Positions 26,493-36,536 of a DNA stretch of 64,000 nucleotides are shown here, in pieces. The position numbers and the translations under genes are program-made. The notes under the pieces were generated by a model. That model made no database searches. It worked only from the letters and a program-made list of their open reading frames with translations, and was not told the origin of the DNA. The stretch is from Sulfurimicrobium lacus (lineage in GTDB: Bacteria > Pseudomonadota > Gammaproteobacteria > Burkholderiales > Sulfuricellaceae), in NCBI RefSeq assembly GCF_011764585.1, contig NZ_AP022853.1, positions 2,401,501 to 2,465,500 of the forward strand, in the 5' to 3' direction. Each line of letters begins with the position of its first letter. Positions within the stretch are counted from its first letter, which is position 1.

Positions 26493-28514
26493 TCACCCCT
26501 TGTCCATTACGCCCAAGGCAGGAAGGGCACTCAATTCCTGTCCTTTCCGGAGGTAATCCAGCACGGTCGCCACAAACGTCCCATGACTCCAGGTCAGGGG
26601 AGAAACCGAAATGAACTCCCCGCTATCCGGATGCACCTGCTCCGGCAGCACCCCGGACGCCAGTGCCCTCTCGGCGACCCACACGAGCAGCGGCACAGCC
26701 AACTCCAGTTCCCGCAGATCGCGCGCCTTGGCGATGCGGCACTGGGCCAGCCACAGGGTGCACACCACCCATGGGTTTCCCGGCACGTCGCCACGCGTCG
26801 CCATGCGCTGGTAATTGTCGCCTTCGTAGCGCGCCAGGCCGCCGCTTCCCGTTTTCAGCCACAGTCGCTCTTCCACTGCCTGAATGGTGCGCGCCACTCT
26901 TTCGTCTTGCGCATCGTAAGCACCGAATATCACCAGCCCCAGCAGGCTGGCATCGACTGTCACATCGTATTTCGGCAGCCCGTTCTCGATCACGATGCCG
27001 CGCATGAAACGCCCTTCCCCGGGTGAGTACAGATGCGTGTCGAGCGCCGCCCTGACCTCGTCCGCCCCTTGCCGGTAGGCGTCTGCACGCTCCGCTTCAT
27101 GAAACAGGGCGGCCAGGCTGGACGCGGCCGCAAGCCCCGCGATCACGGTTGCCGTGGTGTAAGTAAAAACACCCCGGCGCTCTTCCCACAGATCGAAAGA
27201 CGGCAGGGGCAAGCCGGTTCTGTCATCGCGAAAACCCAGCAGGAAATCGGCCGCCCTTTCCACGAACGGGCTGTAGAAAGGGCGGATCGCCTCGATGTCG
27301 CGATGGATGAGGTAATGGTTCCAGATCGCCCATATCACCAGCGCGGTTTCGTCCTCCTGGATGGGCAGCTGCATCTCCTCGCCCTGCATCCAGGGTTGCC
27401 AGGAACTGCCCACCGAGCCGTCCGGGTTGTACTTGTGCATGAGAAAGCCGGTCTCGGCCAGGATGCTCGCGGAATAGTTGTAGTTGACCGCCTTGCGCGT
27501 GCAGAACTCGAGAAAGCGCCGGCACAGGCTGCCGTAGCCGGCCCGGTCGAGTGCCTGGGCGACGATGGCGCCGTCGCGCGGCCACATGTAGCTGTAGGTG
27601 TCCTGGTTGAACTGGCGGATGTCGGTGTCGTTGGCGGCGATGACCGCCCCGCCGCGGTCGATCTGGGTGCGCAGGATGAGCAGGCTGCGCCGGTAGCATT
27701 CCGCCAGCAGCGGAGGCAGTCCGCCGAAATCGCGTTCACCGGCGGCGACCCAGCGGCGCCAGTAGTCGATGTTGCGCTCGATCAGGCTTTCCGCGCCCAC
27801 CTGGGTTATGAATCGATGCAGTTCCTCGACCTCGTGATAGTTTTCCCCGACCGCCAGCCAGTAATGGCAAACCGCATCCGCGCCGGGCGCAAGCTGAAGA
27901 TGGATGCCGATGACCGAATCCACCGCTCCCTGGGCGATCGGATTGGCGCCGAGCAGACCGTTTTCCGCATCGCGCCAGGTCCCTTCCAGGCCGCGATGGC
28001 GCTTGGTGCCGGTAGCGAAATACGTGACCCCGAGCGTCGTCTCGGTGGCGCAACTCATGAGGAAATAGCGCGGTCCCTTGTAGTGGATGAGGCAGGCATT
28101 CTTCGGATCGAAAAAAACCGTGTCGCCGATCTCGTTTTCCAGCGCATTGATGTCCGCGTGGAAGAACAGGCGCGGTACCAGCGGGCGGCTGGAAAGGTTT
28201 TCCACCCGCACCCGTCGCACCAGGATGTTTTTTTCGTAATCGATGGCATCGTTGAAATGCAGGCGCAACGGCAGGCTCGGGTGGGATGCAGTAACCGATG
28301 TAACCAGGGCGCCCGGAACGTATTCGCGCCGCAGTGTCCAGTTGTCGCGGTTGAGCCAGGCAAACTCGCCCTCCAGCCACACGCCGAAACGCCATGGATG
28401 ACCCAGCGCGTGATTTTCCTTACCGACACGCGGATAGTAGAAATCGCGGATCTGGTAATCGAAATCGTAGGCGGCGAGCATGGAACCGTTTCCGATGGGA
28501 AGATCGCGCGGCAT
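26493..28514 (-). CDS. Glycoside hydrolase family 15 (glucoamylase-like)
   Basis: 673 aa, no signal peptide, so cytoplasmic. An N-terminal beta-sandwich (~1-260) is followed by the (alpha/alpha)6 barrel: NQDTYSYMWPRDGAIVAQAL, QEDETALVIWAIWNHY, FDLWEERRGVFTYT (general acid Glu) and EQVHPDSGEFISVSPLTWSH (general base Glu). Members hydrolyse alpha-glucosidic bonds from the non-reducing end of glucans, or trehalose in some clades. I cannot tell which. It is the first gene of the operon with the globin-coupled kinase, an odd pairing. GlgX and a trehalose-synthase relic elsewhere in the window suggest glycogen/trehalose metabolism. Confidence 0.92.
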   Translation of the reverse strand: MPRDLPIGNGSMLAAYDFDYQIRDFYYPRVGKENHALGHPWRFGVWLEGEFAWLNRDNWTLRREYVPGALVTSVTASHPSLPLRLHFNDAIDYEKNILVRRVRVENLSSRPLVPRLFFHADINALENEIGDTVFFDPKNACLIHYKGPRYFLMSCATETTLGVTYFATGTKRHRGLEGTWRDAENGLLGANPIAQGAVDSVIGIHLQLAPGADAVCHYWLAVGENYHEVEELHRFITQVGAESLIERNIDYWRRWVAAGERDFGGLPPLLAECYRRSLLILRTQIDRGGAVIAANDTDIRQFNQDTYSYMWPRDGAIVAQALDRAGYGSLCRRFLEFCTRKAVNYNYSASILAETGFLMHKYNPDGSVGSSWQPWMQGEEMQLPIQEDETALVIWAIWNHYLIHRDIEAIRPFYSPFVERAADFLLGFRDDRTGLPLPSFDLWEERRGVFTYTTATVIAGLAAASSLAALFHEAERADAYRQGADEVRAALDTHLYSPGEGRFMRGIVIENGLPKYDVTVDASLLGLVIFGAYDAQDERVARTIQAVEERLWLKTGSGGLARYEGDNYQRMATRGDVPGNPWVVCTLWLAQCRIAKARDLRELELAVPLLVWVAERALASGVLPEQVHPDSGEFISVSPLTWSHGTFVATVLDYLRKGQELSALPALGVMDKG

Positions 28515-28646
28515 GGTCTAACCCCGAATCTGTTTTAAATTTGATATGCCTGCGATACGATAAGTTCATGTTACCTGACAACTATAGTCGGGTATTAGTG
28601 TCAAATTATCGAATAATTGCAATTCCAACTCATTCAGGAGGCAATC

Positions 28647-28991
28647 ATGGACACAGAACTCGCGTGCGATCTGACCGCAAAGACCTGCAAACCCTGCGAA
28701 GGCGGCGTTCCTCCCATGGAACAGGCGGAAGTGGAGCGCATGCTGGAGGCGTTGAACGAGTGGGAACAGGTGGGCATGGAAATCGCCAAGACGTTCCGCT
28801 TCAAGAATTACTACGAAACCATGGCGTTCGTGAATTCCACGGCCTGGATCTCCCACCGCGAAGACCACCACCCGGACCTGGAAGTCGGCTACAACCAGTG
28901 CCGCGTGCGCTATTCCACCCACGCCATCGGCGGACTGTCGGAAAACGATTTCATTTGCGCCGCGAAGATCGACAACCTGCTCAAACTGTGA
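28647..28991 (+). CDS. phhB: 4a-hydroxytetrahydrobiopterin dehydratase (PCD/DCoH)
   Basis: 114 aa from ATG 28647, preceded by AGGAGG. The signature SHREDHHPDLEVGYNQCRVR gives the catalytic His pair and the (D/E)HHP-(D/E) core; GGLSENDFICAAKIDNL completes the family C-terminus. It dehydrates pterin-4a-carbinolamine after aromatic hydroxylation. No phenylalanine hydroxylase gene is in the window, so it could serve other pterin chemistry. fumC starts 10 nt after its stop, suggesting one transcript. Confidence 0.92.
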   Translation: MDTELACDLTAKTCKPCEGGVPPMEQAEVERMLEALNEWEQVGMEIAKTFRFKNYYETMAFVNSTAWISHREDHHPDLEVGYNQCRVRYSTHAIGGLSENDFICAAKIDNLLKL

Positions 28992-29001
28992 CGCCTGACA
29001 C

Positions 29002-30399
<1,398 letters not shown>

Positions 30400-30407
30400 T
30401 CCGACGC

Positions 30408-31553
30408 TCAACACGCAGGCAGAACCAGATCCGATGTGCCGGGGCATACCAGCCGAGGATACTCGCGCGACGTATCGATGCAGCCGCCGTCGACATACAC
30501 GCCCTGGGGGTCGCGCAGGCGCAGCATGACCTGCAGAATTCTTTCGACCTCCGCCGGGTCGTTCATCGATTCCCTGACGCGCTGCTCGACGATTTCCTCG
30601 TCGATCCGCAGTTCGCCGGCATGGTCGCGACAGGTCGCGTTGCGCCAGTGGAAGATTTCCAGGCACTTCGTCGCCAGCGTGAAGGGCTTGTCCCGATTCC
30701 AGAAATTCGTGAACAGTCCGCCGCCAAGGTAAAACACCCACGAACCCTCATAGCCGGTCACGTCGGAAGAATGCGCGTCGGGGTTGCGAAACCACAAACG
30801 GTCGCCGGGAACGTAAAATTTGGGCGGCAACGGTTCGCCCATGGAACCGTATTCGCGCAGAAAAACCTCGTGGAATTCCCCCGATTTGATGGCCCTGGTG
30901 TTCCACTGCTGCTGCAGTCGCGTGAACAGTTCGGGATTGGCTTTTTCCAGTTCCTGCGCGATGCCGAGCAAAATCACATACTCCGTCGCGCGATAACAGG
31001 AAAATGAGTACAGCTTGCCGGAGACATCGGGCTGGGTCGCCTTCTGCAACGCCGTGACCAAGGGTTTGCCCGGCAGGATCGTGAATCCGCGATCCTCGTC
31101 GTAAGTCCAGTATTCGGCTGGGCGCTCGGCTTCGGTGGCATGGAAGGCCAACGAGGTCCGCCGCGCGGCTGCGACGATGTTTTTTCTCACCCGGACGGCC
31201 GAGGCGAGTTCGTCATGGCTAGGAAACTCGAACGCGACGGGGGCCAGCAGCATGGACAGCAGGATTTCGCGTTCGAGATCGCAGGCGTTGCCTTGGGCGT
31301 CGAGAGCGAGCTTGTCGCCCAACTGGATGGTGTCGCAGCCCGGCGCCCATTCATCGGCAAGCTCCGCACGAAGCTGAAAGCGGAGGCTTGGAAGGCGGGC
31401 GTCCGACTGGGATGTGTTTACGTAACCGTCCAGGCCGAGGGATTCGAGCTGACGCAGAAAGTTCTTTCGGGCCGCTTCATTCCCCAGTTTCGACGTTCCC
31501 TGGATATGGATGCCGCCCCCGCTCGGCGCGGATGTCTTGAGCGCATTATTCAT
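30408..31553 (-). CDS. Tgl-like transglutaminase-fold protein 1
   Basis: 381 aa, no signal peptide. The central part aligns by eye with the Bacillus spore transglutaminase Tgl: VRKNIVAAARRTS, AEYWTYDEDRGFTI, KLYSFSCYRATEYVILLG (catalytic Cys) and FYVPGDRLWFRNPD followed by GYEGSWVFYLGGGLFTNF (Glu as in Tgl). The residue before the Cys is Ser where Tgl has Glu. The family crosslinks Gln and Lys side chains, releasing ammonia. N- and C-terminal extensions (~100 and ~70 residues) go beyond Tgl. Substrate unknown. A second relative lies at 39750. Confidence 0.72.
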   Translation of the reverse strand: MNNALKTSAPSGGGIHIQGTSKLGNEAARKNFLRQLESLGLDGYVNTSQSDARLPSLRFQLRAELADEWAPGCDTIQLGDKLALDAQGNACDLEREILLSMLLAPVAFEFPSHDELASAVRVRKNIVAAARRTSLAFHATEAERPAEYWTYDEDRGFTILPGKPLVTALQKATQPDVSGKLYSFSCYRATEYVILLGIAQELEKANPELFTRLQQQWNTRAIKSGEFHEVFLREYGSMGEPLPPKFYVPGDRLWFRNPDAHSSDVTGYEGSWVFYLGGGLFTNFWNRDKPFTLATKCLEIFHWRNATCRDHAGELRIDEEIVEQRVRESMNDPAEVERILQVMLRLRDPQGVYVDGGCIDTSREYPRLVCPGTSDLVLPAC

Positions 31554-31718
31554 GATTCATCAGGATTCCCATCAGATTGCCTTGCTCGACATGGTTCGTT
31601 AAGCAAGGCTCATGGCGGTCGATTATCCCTGGAGGGGCTTACAGCATCCTTTCAGCGGTCGGCTAGCCGTCGCCGCGCCGGCATCTGTGACGCCTCAAGT
31701 ACCGGTATAATCCGCCCC

Positions 31719-31910
31719 ATGACTTTGTGCAATGACACCCCGAGTTCTCCCTGCATCGGCTACTGTTCCACCAGCCTGGGGGACATCGTCTGCAAAGGCT
31801 GCGGACGCACTGCCGAGGAAATTGACCAGTGGCTGCTGCTCGACGAGGAGCAGACACGCCTGATCTGGGATCGGGTGAACGGCATGGATACCATCCGCAA
31901 CCGGCGTTAA
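31719..31910 (+). CDS. DUF1289 small Cys-rich protein
   Basis: 63 aa. SPCIGYCSTSLGDIVCKGCGRTAEEI carries the four-Cys pattern of the DUF1289 family, small proteins of unknown function suspected to bind iron-sulfur or zinc. The hydrophobic/acidic tail (WLLLDEEQTRLIWDRV) is also typical. Monocistronic. The preceding gap (31554-31718) would hold its promoter; CCGGTATAATCCG at ~31701 contains a TATAAT-like -10. Confidence 0.85.
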   Translation: MTLCNDTPSSPCIGYCSTSLGDIVCKGCGRTAEEIDQWLLLDEEQTRLIWDRVNGMDTIRNRR

Positions 31911-31970
31911 CCTCCCCGGCTTTTCCTGAAAGTTAGCTCCCCAATCGGTTTCGGTCAGTCACCCAATTAC

Positions 31971-31996
31971 AGATTGCTTCGTTCCTCGCAATGACC
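31971..31996 (-). repeat. Copy of a dispersed GTCATTGCGAGGA-type repeat
   Basis: On the minus strand, immediately past the dipZ stop, the sequence reads GTCATTGCGAGGAACGAAGC followed by AATCTG. This resembles the widespread palindromic repeat whose translation gives HCEERSNL. It lies between convergent genes and has no T-run. A half-similar sequence encodes the last residues of the c-di-GMP protein ending at 5799. Confidence 0.5.
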
Positions 31997-31998
31997 AC

Positions 31999-33648
31999 CT
32001 ACCCGAAGGTAAATGCATATGCCTCCACCCCCGGCGCATCGGACTGGATTTCCAGCAGGCCGGTTTTCGGCGTTTTCTGGTCTATCAGTTCGTAGAGGGT
32101 GTTGAGCTGGATGGTCGCCACGCCGCCCGACGCGTCCTTGCCGGCATTGGACCCCAGCGCCTCGCCATTCAGCCTGATGGTGACGCGGGCCGGCTTGCCG
32201 TCGGCAGTCCCCAGCACCAGGAACACCTTGCGCGCCTTGAAGTTGAGGCGCAGTGCCGCGCCCTTTTCCCCTGCGACGATTTTTTCGTCCGCCACTTTCC
32301 ACTTGCCGCTCAGCGCCCATTGGTTTCCAGCCAGAGACTCGGGAAAGCGATATGCGCGCTCTGCGTCGAGCGCAACATGCTCCTTGCCGGCGAAGTGCTC
32401 CGCCCGGTCATAGCCGAGATAGGTTTCCGGCGTCTGGTCGGGGGCGATGGCGGGTGCTTGTGCCGGCGCGGCTTGCGCCATGCTCTTCAGGCCGAGCAGG
32501 TAGCGGATGTTGTTTTCCGTGACGTCGTAATCGCCCTCGCCGAAACTCGTGTAGACCACCTTGCCGTCCTTGTCGATGAGGTAATGCGCGGGCCAGTAGC
32601 TGTTGTTGAAGTTGTCCCAGGTGGCGAGATTGTTGTCCATCGCCACCGGATAGCGGATGCCGTGCTGCGCGATCGCGGCCTTGACGTTGTCGATTTTCTT
32701 CTCGAATTCGAATTCCGGCGAGTGCACGCCGACGATCACCAGCCCCTGATCGCGGTATTTCCTGTCCCAGTCGGTGATGTAGGGCAGTGTGCGCACGCAG
32801 TTGATGCACGAATAAGTCCAGAAGTCGACCAGCACGACCTTCCCTTTCAGGCTCTGCATGGTGAGCGGTTTCGAGTTAAGCCAGGCATCGTTGCCTGCAA
32901 ATTCCGGCGCGGCGTAGGGCTTGTTCAGGCCATGCTGCAGCACCAGCTCGCCGGCAGGCTGTTGTTGTGCGTTTGGACTGCGCGCAAAAAAGGATTGCGC
33001 ATCCACGCCGGAAGCGATGTAGGCCACGGACAGCAGGATGAGTACGCCGAATCCGCGCCTGACGGCTTCGGTATGGCGGGCGATGAAGCCCAGCTTGTTC
33101 ATGATTTTTCTGCCGGTCAGCGCGATGATGAGCATGGGCACGCCTGCGCCGATCGCGAACGAAACGATGATCAGGTTGCCGGCGAAGTCGCTCTGCTGAC
33201 GGATCACCTGCACCAGCACGGCGGCCAGGATCGGCCCCGCGCAGGGTGTCCACACCAGGCCGATCAAGGCACCGATCAGGACGCCGCTGAGCAGCCCTTC
33301 CCCGCCGGTGGAGGCCAGCTGGTTGCCGAAGTTGGCCGCGCCTTGCGTCAGCGCGCTGAACTTGTCCGACAGTCTGGTGGACAGCAGCACCAGCCCGAAC
33401 ACGGCGAGCAGCACCAGGGAAGCATCCCTGACGATATCGAGATCGATGCCCAGCGCCACCACGATCTTGCGCGAAATCAGCGCGAACAGGCTGAACGCCA
33501 GCACGAAGCCGATGATGATGCCGTAAGGCCGGCGCCTCCCGCCCTCGACCGATGCCGCCAGCACCAGCGGCAGAACCGGCAGGATGCAGGGCGAGACGAT
33601 CAGCGCCAGCCCTTCGAGAAAGGCCAGTCCGATATCGATGAAATTCAT
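31999..33648 (-). CDS. dipZ: DipZ: CcdA-type membrane domain fused to thioredoxin domain
   Basis: 549 aa from ATG 33648, which overlaps the msrB stop by 4 nt. N-terminal CcdA/DsbD-like membrane part (~1-230, six helices) has the redox Cys in IVSPCILPVLP and LVWTPCAGPIL. A periplasmic thioredoxin-like domain (~270-400) has WTYSCINC and the cis-Pro region. A C-terminal beta domain (~430-549) resembles carbohydrate-binding folds. DipZ moves electrons from cytoplasmic thioredoxin to periplasmic targets. The overlap with a Tat-exported MsrB indicates that methionine sulfoxide reductase is its partner. Confidence 0.9.
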   Translation of the reverse strand: MNFIDIGLAFLEGLALIVSPCILPVLPLVLAASVEGGRRRPYGIIIGFVLAFSLFALISRKIVVALGIDLDIVRDASLVLLAVFGLVLLSTRLSDKFSALTQGAANFGNQLASTGGEGLLSGVLIGALIGLVWTPCAGPILAAVLVQVIRQQSDFAGNLIIVSFAIGAGVPMLIIALTGRKIMNKLGFIARHTEAVRRGFGVLILLSVAYIASGVDAQSFFARSPNAQQQPAGELVLQHGLNKPYAAPEFAGNDAWLNSKPLTMQSLKGKVVLVDFWTYSCINCVRTLPYITDWDRKYRDQGLVIVGVHSPEFEFEKKIDNVKAAIAQHGIRYPVAMDNNLATWDNFNNSYWPAHYLIDKDGKVVYTSFGEGDYDVTENNIRYLLGLKSMAQAAPAQAPAIAPDQTPETYLGYDRAEHFAGKEHVALDAERAYRFPESLAGNQWALSGKWKVADEKIVAGEKGAALRLNFKARKVFLVLGTADGKPARVTIRLNGEALGSNAGKDASGGVATIQLNTLYELIDQKTPKTGLLEIQSDAPGVEAYAFTFG

Positions 33649-34151
33649 GATGCCTTGCCCGGGATGAATTTCAATGCCACGCCGTTGTTGCAGTAGCGCA
33701 GGCCGGTGGGGCGCGGCCCGTCGTCGAACACGTGGCCGTGGTGGCCGCCGCAGCGCGCGCAATGGTACTCGATGCGCGGCAGCACCAGCTTGAAATCCTT
33801 CGTGGTCTCGACGTGGCCGGGCAGCACATCGTAAAAGCTCGGCCAGCCGGTGCCGCTGTCGAATTTGTACTTCGAGGGGAAAAGCGGCAGATCACAGGCC
33901 ACGCAGACGAACATGCCGCTGCGCTTTTCATGATCGAGCGGGCTGCTGAAGGGCGCCTCAGTGCCCTCGCGGCGCAGCACGTCGTACTGCGCGGGGGTCA
34001 GGAGTTTCTTCCATTCCGCGTCGCTTTTGATGATTTTATCGATGCGTTCAGCCGCAATTGCCCGAAGCGGTGCCAAGAGCCCTGGCAAGGCCATGAACCC
34101 AGCCCCGCCGGCCGCCAGAGTGATAAACGTACGCCTGTCCATGATCTTCAC
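33645..34151 (-). CDS. msrB: Exported methionine-R-sulfoxide reductase MsrB
   Basis: 168 aa. The N-terminus MDRRTFITLAAGGAGFM followed by LAPLRAIAAE is a Tat-type signal (twin Arg, hydrophobic core), so it acts in the periplasm. The catalytic domain has zinc CxxC pairs (CVAC, CARC), GWPSFYD, HCARCGGHHGHVFDDG and the catalytic Cys in RYCNNG. It reduces methionine-R-sulfoxide in oxidised envelope proteins. Translation is coupled to dipZ. Start could be Met1 or Met4. Confidence 0.93.
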   Translation of the reverse strand: MKIMDRRTFITLAAGGAGFMALPGLLAPLRAIAAERIDKIIKSDAEWKKLLTPAQYDVLRREGTEAPFSSPLDHEKRSGMFVCVACDLPLFPSKYKFDSGTGWPSFYDVLPGHVETTKDFKLVLPRIEYHCARCGGHHGHVFDDGPRPTGLRYCNNGVALKFIPGKAS

Positions 34152-34306
34152 CTCGCCGATATAGAGTATTGATAATGCGATGGCATGCCATCCTTGGTGG
34201 GATATTCGAAACGTGGCCGGAAAAGGTTACATCTTCAAAGCGGCATGCCGGTGAGGGGACAAACCGGACGAGGGGGACTCTTGCGCGTAACAGGCCGTTC
34301 GCGGCG

Positions 34307-34630
34307 CTATTTCTTCAGGTATTGCAGCTTGCCCTCGGCGCCGTTCCACTTGTCCGCATCGGGGAGCGCGTCTTTCTTCACGTTGATGACCGGCCAGTTC
34401 TTTGCCAGCTCAGCATTGAGTTCGAGAAATTTCTCCTGTCCCGGCGGCAGTTCCGCCTCGGGAAAAATCGCTTCGGCCGGACATTCCGGCACGCATGCGT
34501 CGCAATCGATGCATTCATCCGGGTCGATGGCCAGAAAGTTGGGGCCTTCGTGGAAACAATCCACCGGGCAAACCACCGCGCAGTCGGTGTACTTGCACTG
34601 AATGCAGTTTTCCGTCACAACGTAGGTCAT
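34307..34630 (-). CDS. fdxA: Seven-iron ferredoxin FdxA
   Basis: 107 aa from ATG 34630 (AAGGAG upstream). [22 protein letters not shown] gives the 3Fe-4S/4Fe-4S ligand pattern, and [14 protein letters not shown] the second cluster. The C-terminal tail ending GKLQYLKK is standard for the proteobacterial 7Fe FdxA. An electron carrier whose partners are not defined here. A 25-nt motif 53 nt upstream is shared with the second Tgl-like gene. Confidence 0.94.
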   Translation of the reverse strand: MTYVVTENCIQCKYTDCAVVCPVDCFHEGPNFLAIDPDECIDCDACVPECPAEAIFPEAELPPGQEKFLELNAELAKNWPVINVKKDALPDADKWNGAEGKLQYLKK

Positions 34631-34683
34631 TTGCAGCACTCCTTTTCGGGCACTATTCAAGCGTAGCCAGAGAAGGCTGGTAA

Positions 34684-34708
34684 TTCGATAGGGTGAGGTA
34701 TGTATTTC
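34684..34708 (-). promoter_or_regulatory. 25-nt motif upstream of fdxA, shared with 39673-39697
   Basis: On the minus strand the motif reads GAAATACATACCTCACCC then TATCGAA, ending 53 nt before the fdxA ATG. A copy with one mismatch (24/25) lies 52 nt before the Tgl-like gene at 39750, in the same orientation relative to its gene. Equal spacing suggests a promoter for an alternative sigma factor or a common operator. It also lies 102 nt upstream of the divergent gene at 34811. Confidence 0.55.
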
Positions 34709-34810
34709 CTGCCGTTTATCCGCCCTATCCGCAAACGGCGATCAACGAGATAACGAACTTGATGGTACAGCGCCGGTCCAAAAAATACGCACGTTTCGAA
34801 GGAGTCGAAA

Positions 34811-35398
34811 ATGGCCTTGTCAGACCAGGAAAATGATCCGGGCAACACGAAAGAGGCGATCCTGATCAGCGTCTACAGCAATGAAGCCAAGGCGCAACGC
34901 GCACTGGAAAAACTCATGGACAAGGGATTTCCCATGGACATGATCTCGGTGCTGGGGCGCGTCCATGCCTCCGGCGATGACGTGCTGGGGATTTATCACC
35001 GCACCGAGGGATCGCGCGTCGAAGCCTGGGCCAAACAAGGCGCGCTCTGGGGAGCGCTGTGGGGACTATTCGTCGGCGCCACCGGCATGTTCATCTTTCC
35101 CGGCCTCGGCCCCGTACTCGCGGCCGGCCCGATCGTGGAAGCCATCATCGGTGCGCTCGGCGGCGCAGCAGTCATGACTGGCGCCGCCGAACTGACTCAA
35201 TTGGCTACCGCGATGCACCGGGTCGGCATCCCGGAGGAAAAGCTGGAACACTTGCACCGCGCCATCGAAGACGGACGCTTTTTGCTGCTGTTGCGCGGCG
35301 CGCGGAGCGAGTTGCAGGAATGGCGGGGAATACTCGGCTGGAGCGATGCGGAAGAAATACTGGAACTTCCCTACACCGGCTTTCAGGATCTGGTGTGA
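34811..35398 (+). CDS. Membrane-associated stress-type protein, Gly-rich hairpin
   Basis: 195 aa, strong site AAGGAG before ATG. An N-terminal alpha/beta segment (ILISVYSNEAKAQRALEKLMDKGF plus ISVLGR) resembles general-stress 17M / DUF1269-like folds. The centre is a Gly/Ala-rich double membrane hairpin (ALWGALWGLFVGATGMFIFPGLG; VEAIIGALGGAAVMTGAAEL), and the C-terminus again alpha/beta (RFLLLLRGARSELQEW). Function unknown; such proteins are usually stress-induced. Possibly co-transcribed with the next gene, 43 nt on. Confidence 0.8.
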   Translation: MALSDQENDPGNTKEAILISVYSNEAKAQRALEKLMDKGFPMDMISVLGRVHASGDDVLGIYHRTEGSRVEAWAKQGALWGALWGLFVGATGMFIFPGLGPVLAAGPIVEAIIGALGGAAVMTGAAELTQLATAMHRVGIPEEKLEHLHRAIEDGRFLLLLRGARSELQEWRGILGWSDAEEILELPYTGFQDLV

Positions 35399-35441
35399 CG
35401 TGAGATTGCCGCTTTCCGATGGCAGCAAGGGAGCGATCCAG

Positions 35442-36536
35442 ATGATCCGCCTGCTTCTTTTCCTGTTTATCGGCAGCTTCCCGGCATTTGCCGGCGACCT
35501 GCCGCTGGGCGACATCCGGCTACCCCCGGGTTTTACCATCGGCGTGTATGCGGACAAACTGCCGGGCGCACGCTCCATGGCTTTGGCAACGGACGGGACG
35601 CTGTTTGTCGGCACGCGCAGTGAAGGCAAGGTCTACGCGCTACAGGACCGCAATGGCGATGGGCGCGCGGACCGGGTGCTGACGCTTGCCTCGGGCTTGA
35701 ACATGCCCAACGGCGTGGCCTTTCGCGACGGAGCCCTGTACGTGGCGGAGGTGACCCGCATTCTGCGCTACGACGCCATCGAATCGCGCCTCGACAACCC
35801 GCCCCGCCCGGTGGTGGTAAACGACAAATTCCCCTCGGACACACACCACGGATGGAAATTCATCCGCTTCGGGCCGGATGGCCTGCTCTATGTCCCAGTC
35901 GGGGCGCCGTGCAACATCTGCGAGCCCGACCCGGCGCGCTACGCGGCCATTTTTCGCATGCGCCCGGACGGTACCGGGCTAGAGCGATTCGCCAGCGGAG
36001 TGCGCAACACGGTGGGGTTCGACTGGCACCCGGCGACCGGGGAATTGTGGTTCACCGACAACGGCCGCGACTGGCTGGGCAACGAACGCCCACCGGACGA
36101 ACTGAACCACGCCCCCCGCCCCGGCATGCATTTCGGCTTTCCCAATTGCCACGGCAAACACATCGCCGACCCGGAATTCGGCGCCAAGCGGGCATGTGGC
36201 GAGTTCACCCCTGCTGCACAGGAACTGGGCGCTCACGTGGCCTCCCTGGGCATGCGTTTCTACACCGGCAAGCAGTTTCCCGCGACCTACCGCAACCAGA
36301 TTTTCATCGCTGAGCACGGTTCCTGGAACCGTTTTCCGCCCAGCGGTTACCGCATTACCCTGGTCCGCTTAAAGGATGGTCGGCCGAACGGCTACGAAGT
36401 CTTCGCCGAGGGCTGGCTGCAATTCGGACTCGCCTGGGGCCGACCGGTGGACCTGCAAGTCATGCCGGACGGCGCCCTACTGGTTTCGGATGACAAGGCG
36501 GGCGCAATTTACCGCATTGCCTACCAAGGGAGATAG
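35442..36536 (+). CDS. Exported sorbosone/PQQ-type sugar dehydrogenase-like propeller
   Basis: 364 aa from ATG 35442. Signal peptide IRLLLFLFIGSFPAFAGD. The rest is a six-bladed beta-propeller: LPPGFTIGVYADKLPGARSM, DGTLFVGTRSEGKVYAL, LNMPNGVAFRDGALYVAE, GPDGLLYVPVG, NTVGFDWHPATGELWFTDNG, IAEHGSWNR and GRPVDLQVMPDGALLVSDD. This matches the PQQ-dependent soluble glucose/L-sorbosone dehydrogenase superfamily. Whether PQQ binds, and which sugar is used, cannot be read; no pqq genes are in the window. A Cys pair (CNICEPDPARY) is an extra feature. Confidence 0.85.
   Translation: MIRLLLFLFIGSFPAFAGDLPLGDIRLPPGFTIGVYADKLPGARSMALATDGTLFVGTRSEGKVYALQDRNGDGRADRVLTLASGLNMPNGVAFRDGALYVAEVTRILRYDAIESRLDNPPRPVVVNDKFPSDTHHGWKFIRFGPDGLLYVPVGAPCNICEPDPARYAAIFRMRPDGTGLERFASGVRNTVGFDWHPATGELWFTDNGRDWLGNERPPDELNHAPRPGMHFGFPNCHGKHIADPEFGAKRACGEFTPAAQELGAHVASLGMRFYTGKQFPATYRNQIFIAEHGSWNRFPPSGYRITLVRLKDGRPNGYEVFAEGWLQFGLAWGRPVDLQVMPDGALLVSDDKAGAIYRIAYQGR

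Noticed and set aside
27033..28538. 501-codon open frame on the plus strand, opposite GH15
   Set aside because: Antisense shadow of a well-supported glycosidase; composition is His/Arg/Gln-rich without recognisable domains.
34657..34848. Possible 63-codon minus-strand gene
   Set aside because: Covers the fdxA upstream motif and the start of the 34811 gene; its resemblance to part of the 39461 frame comes only from the shared 25-nt DNA motif.
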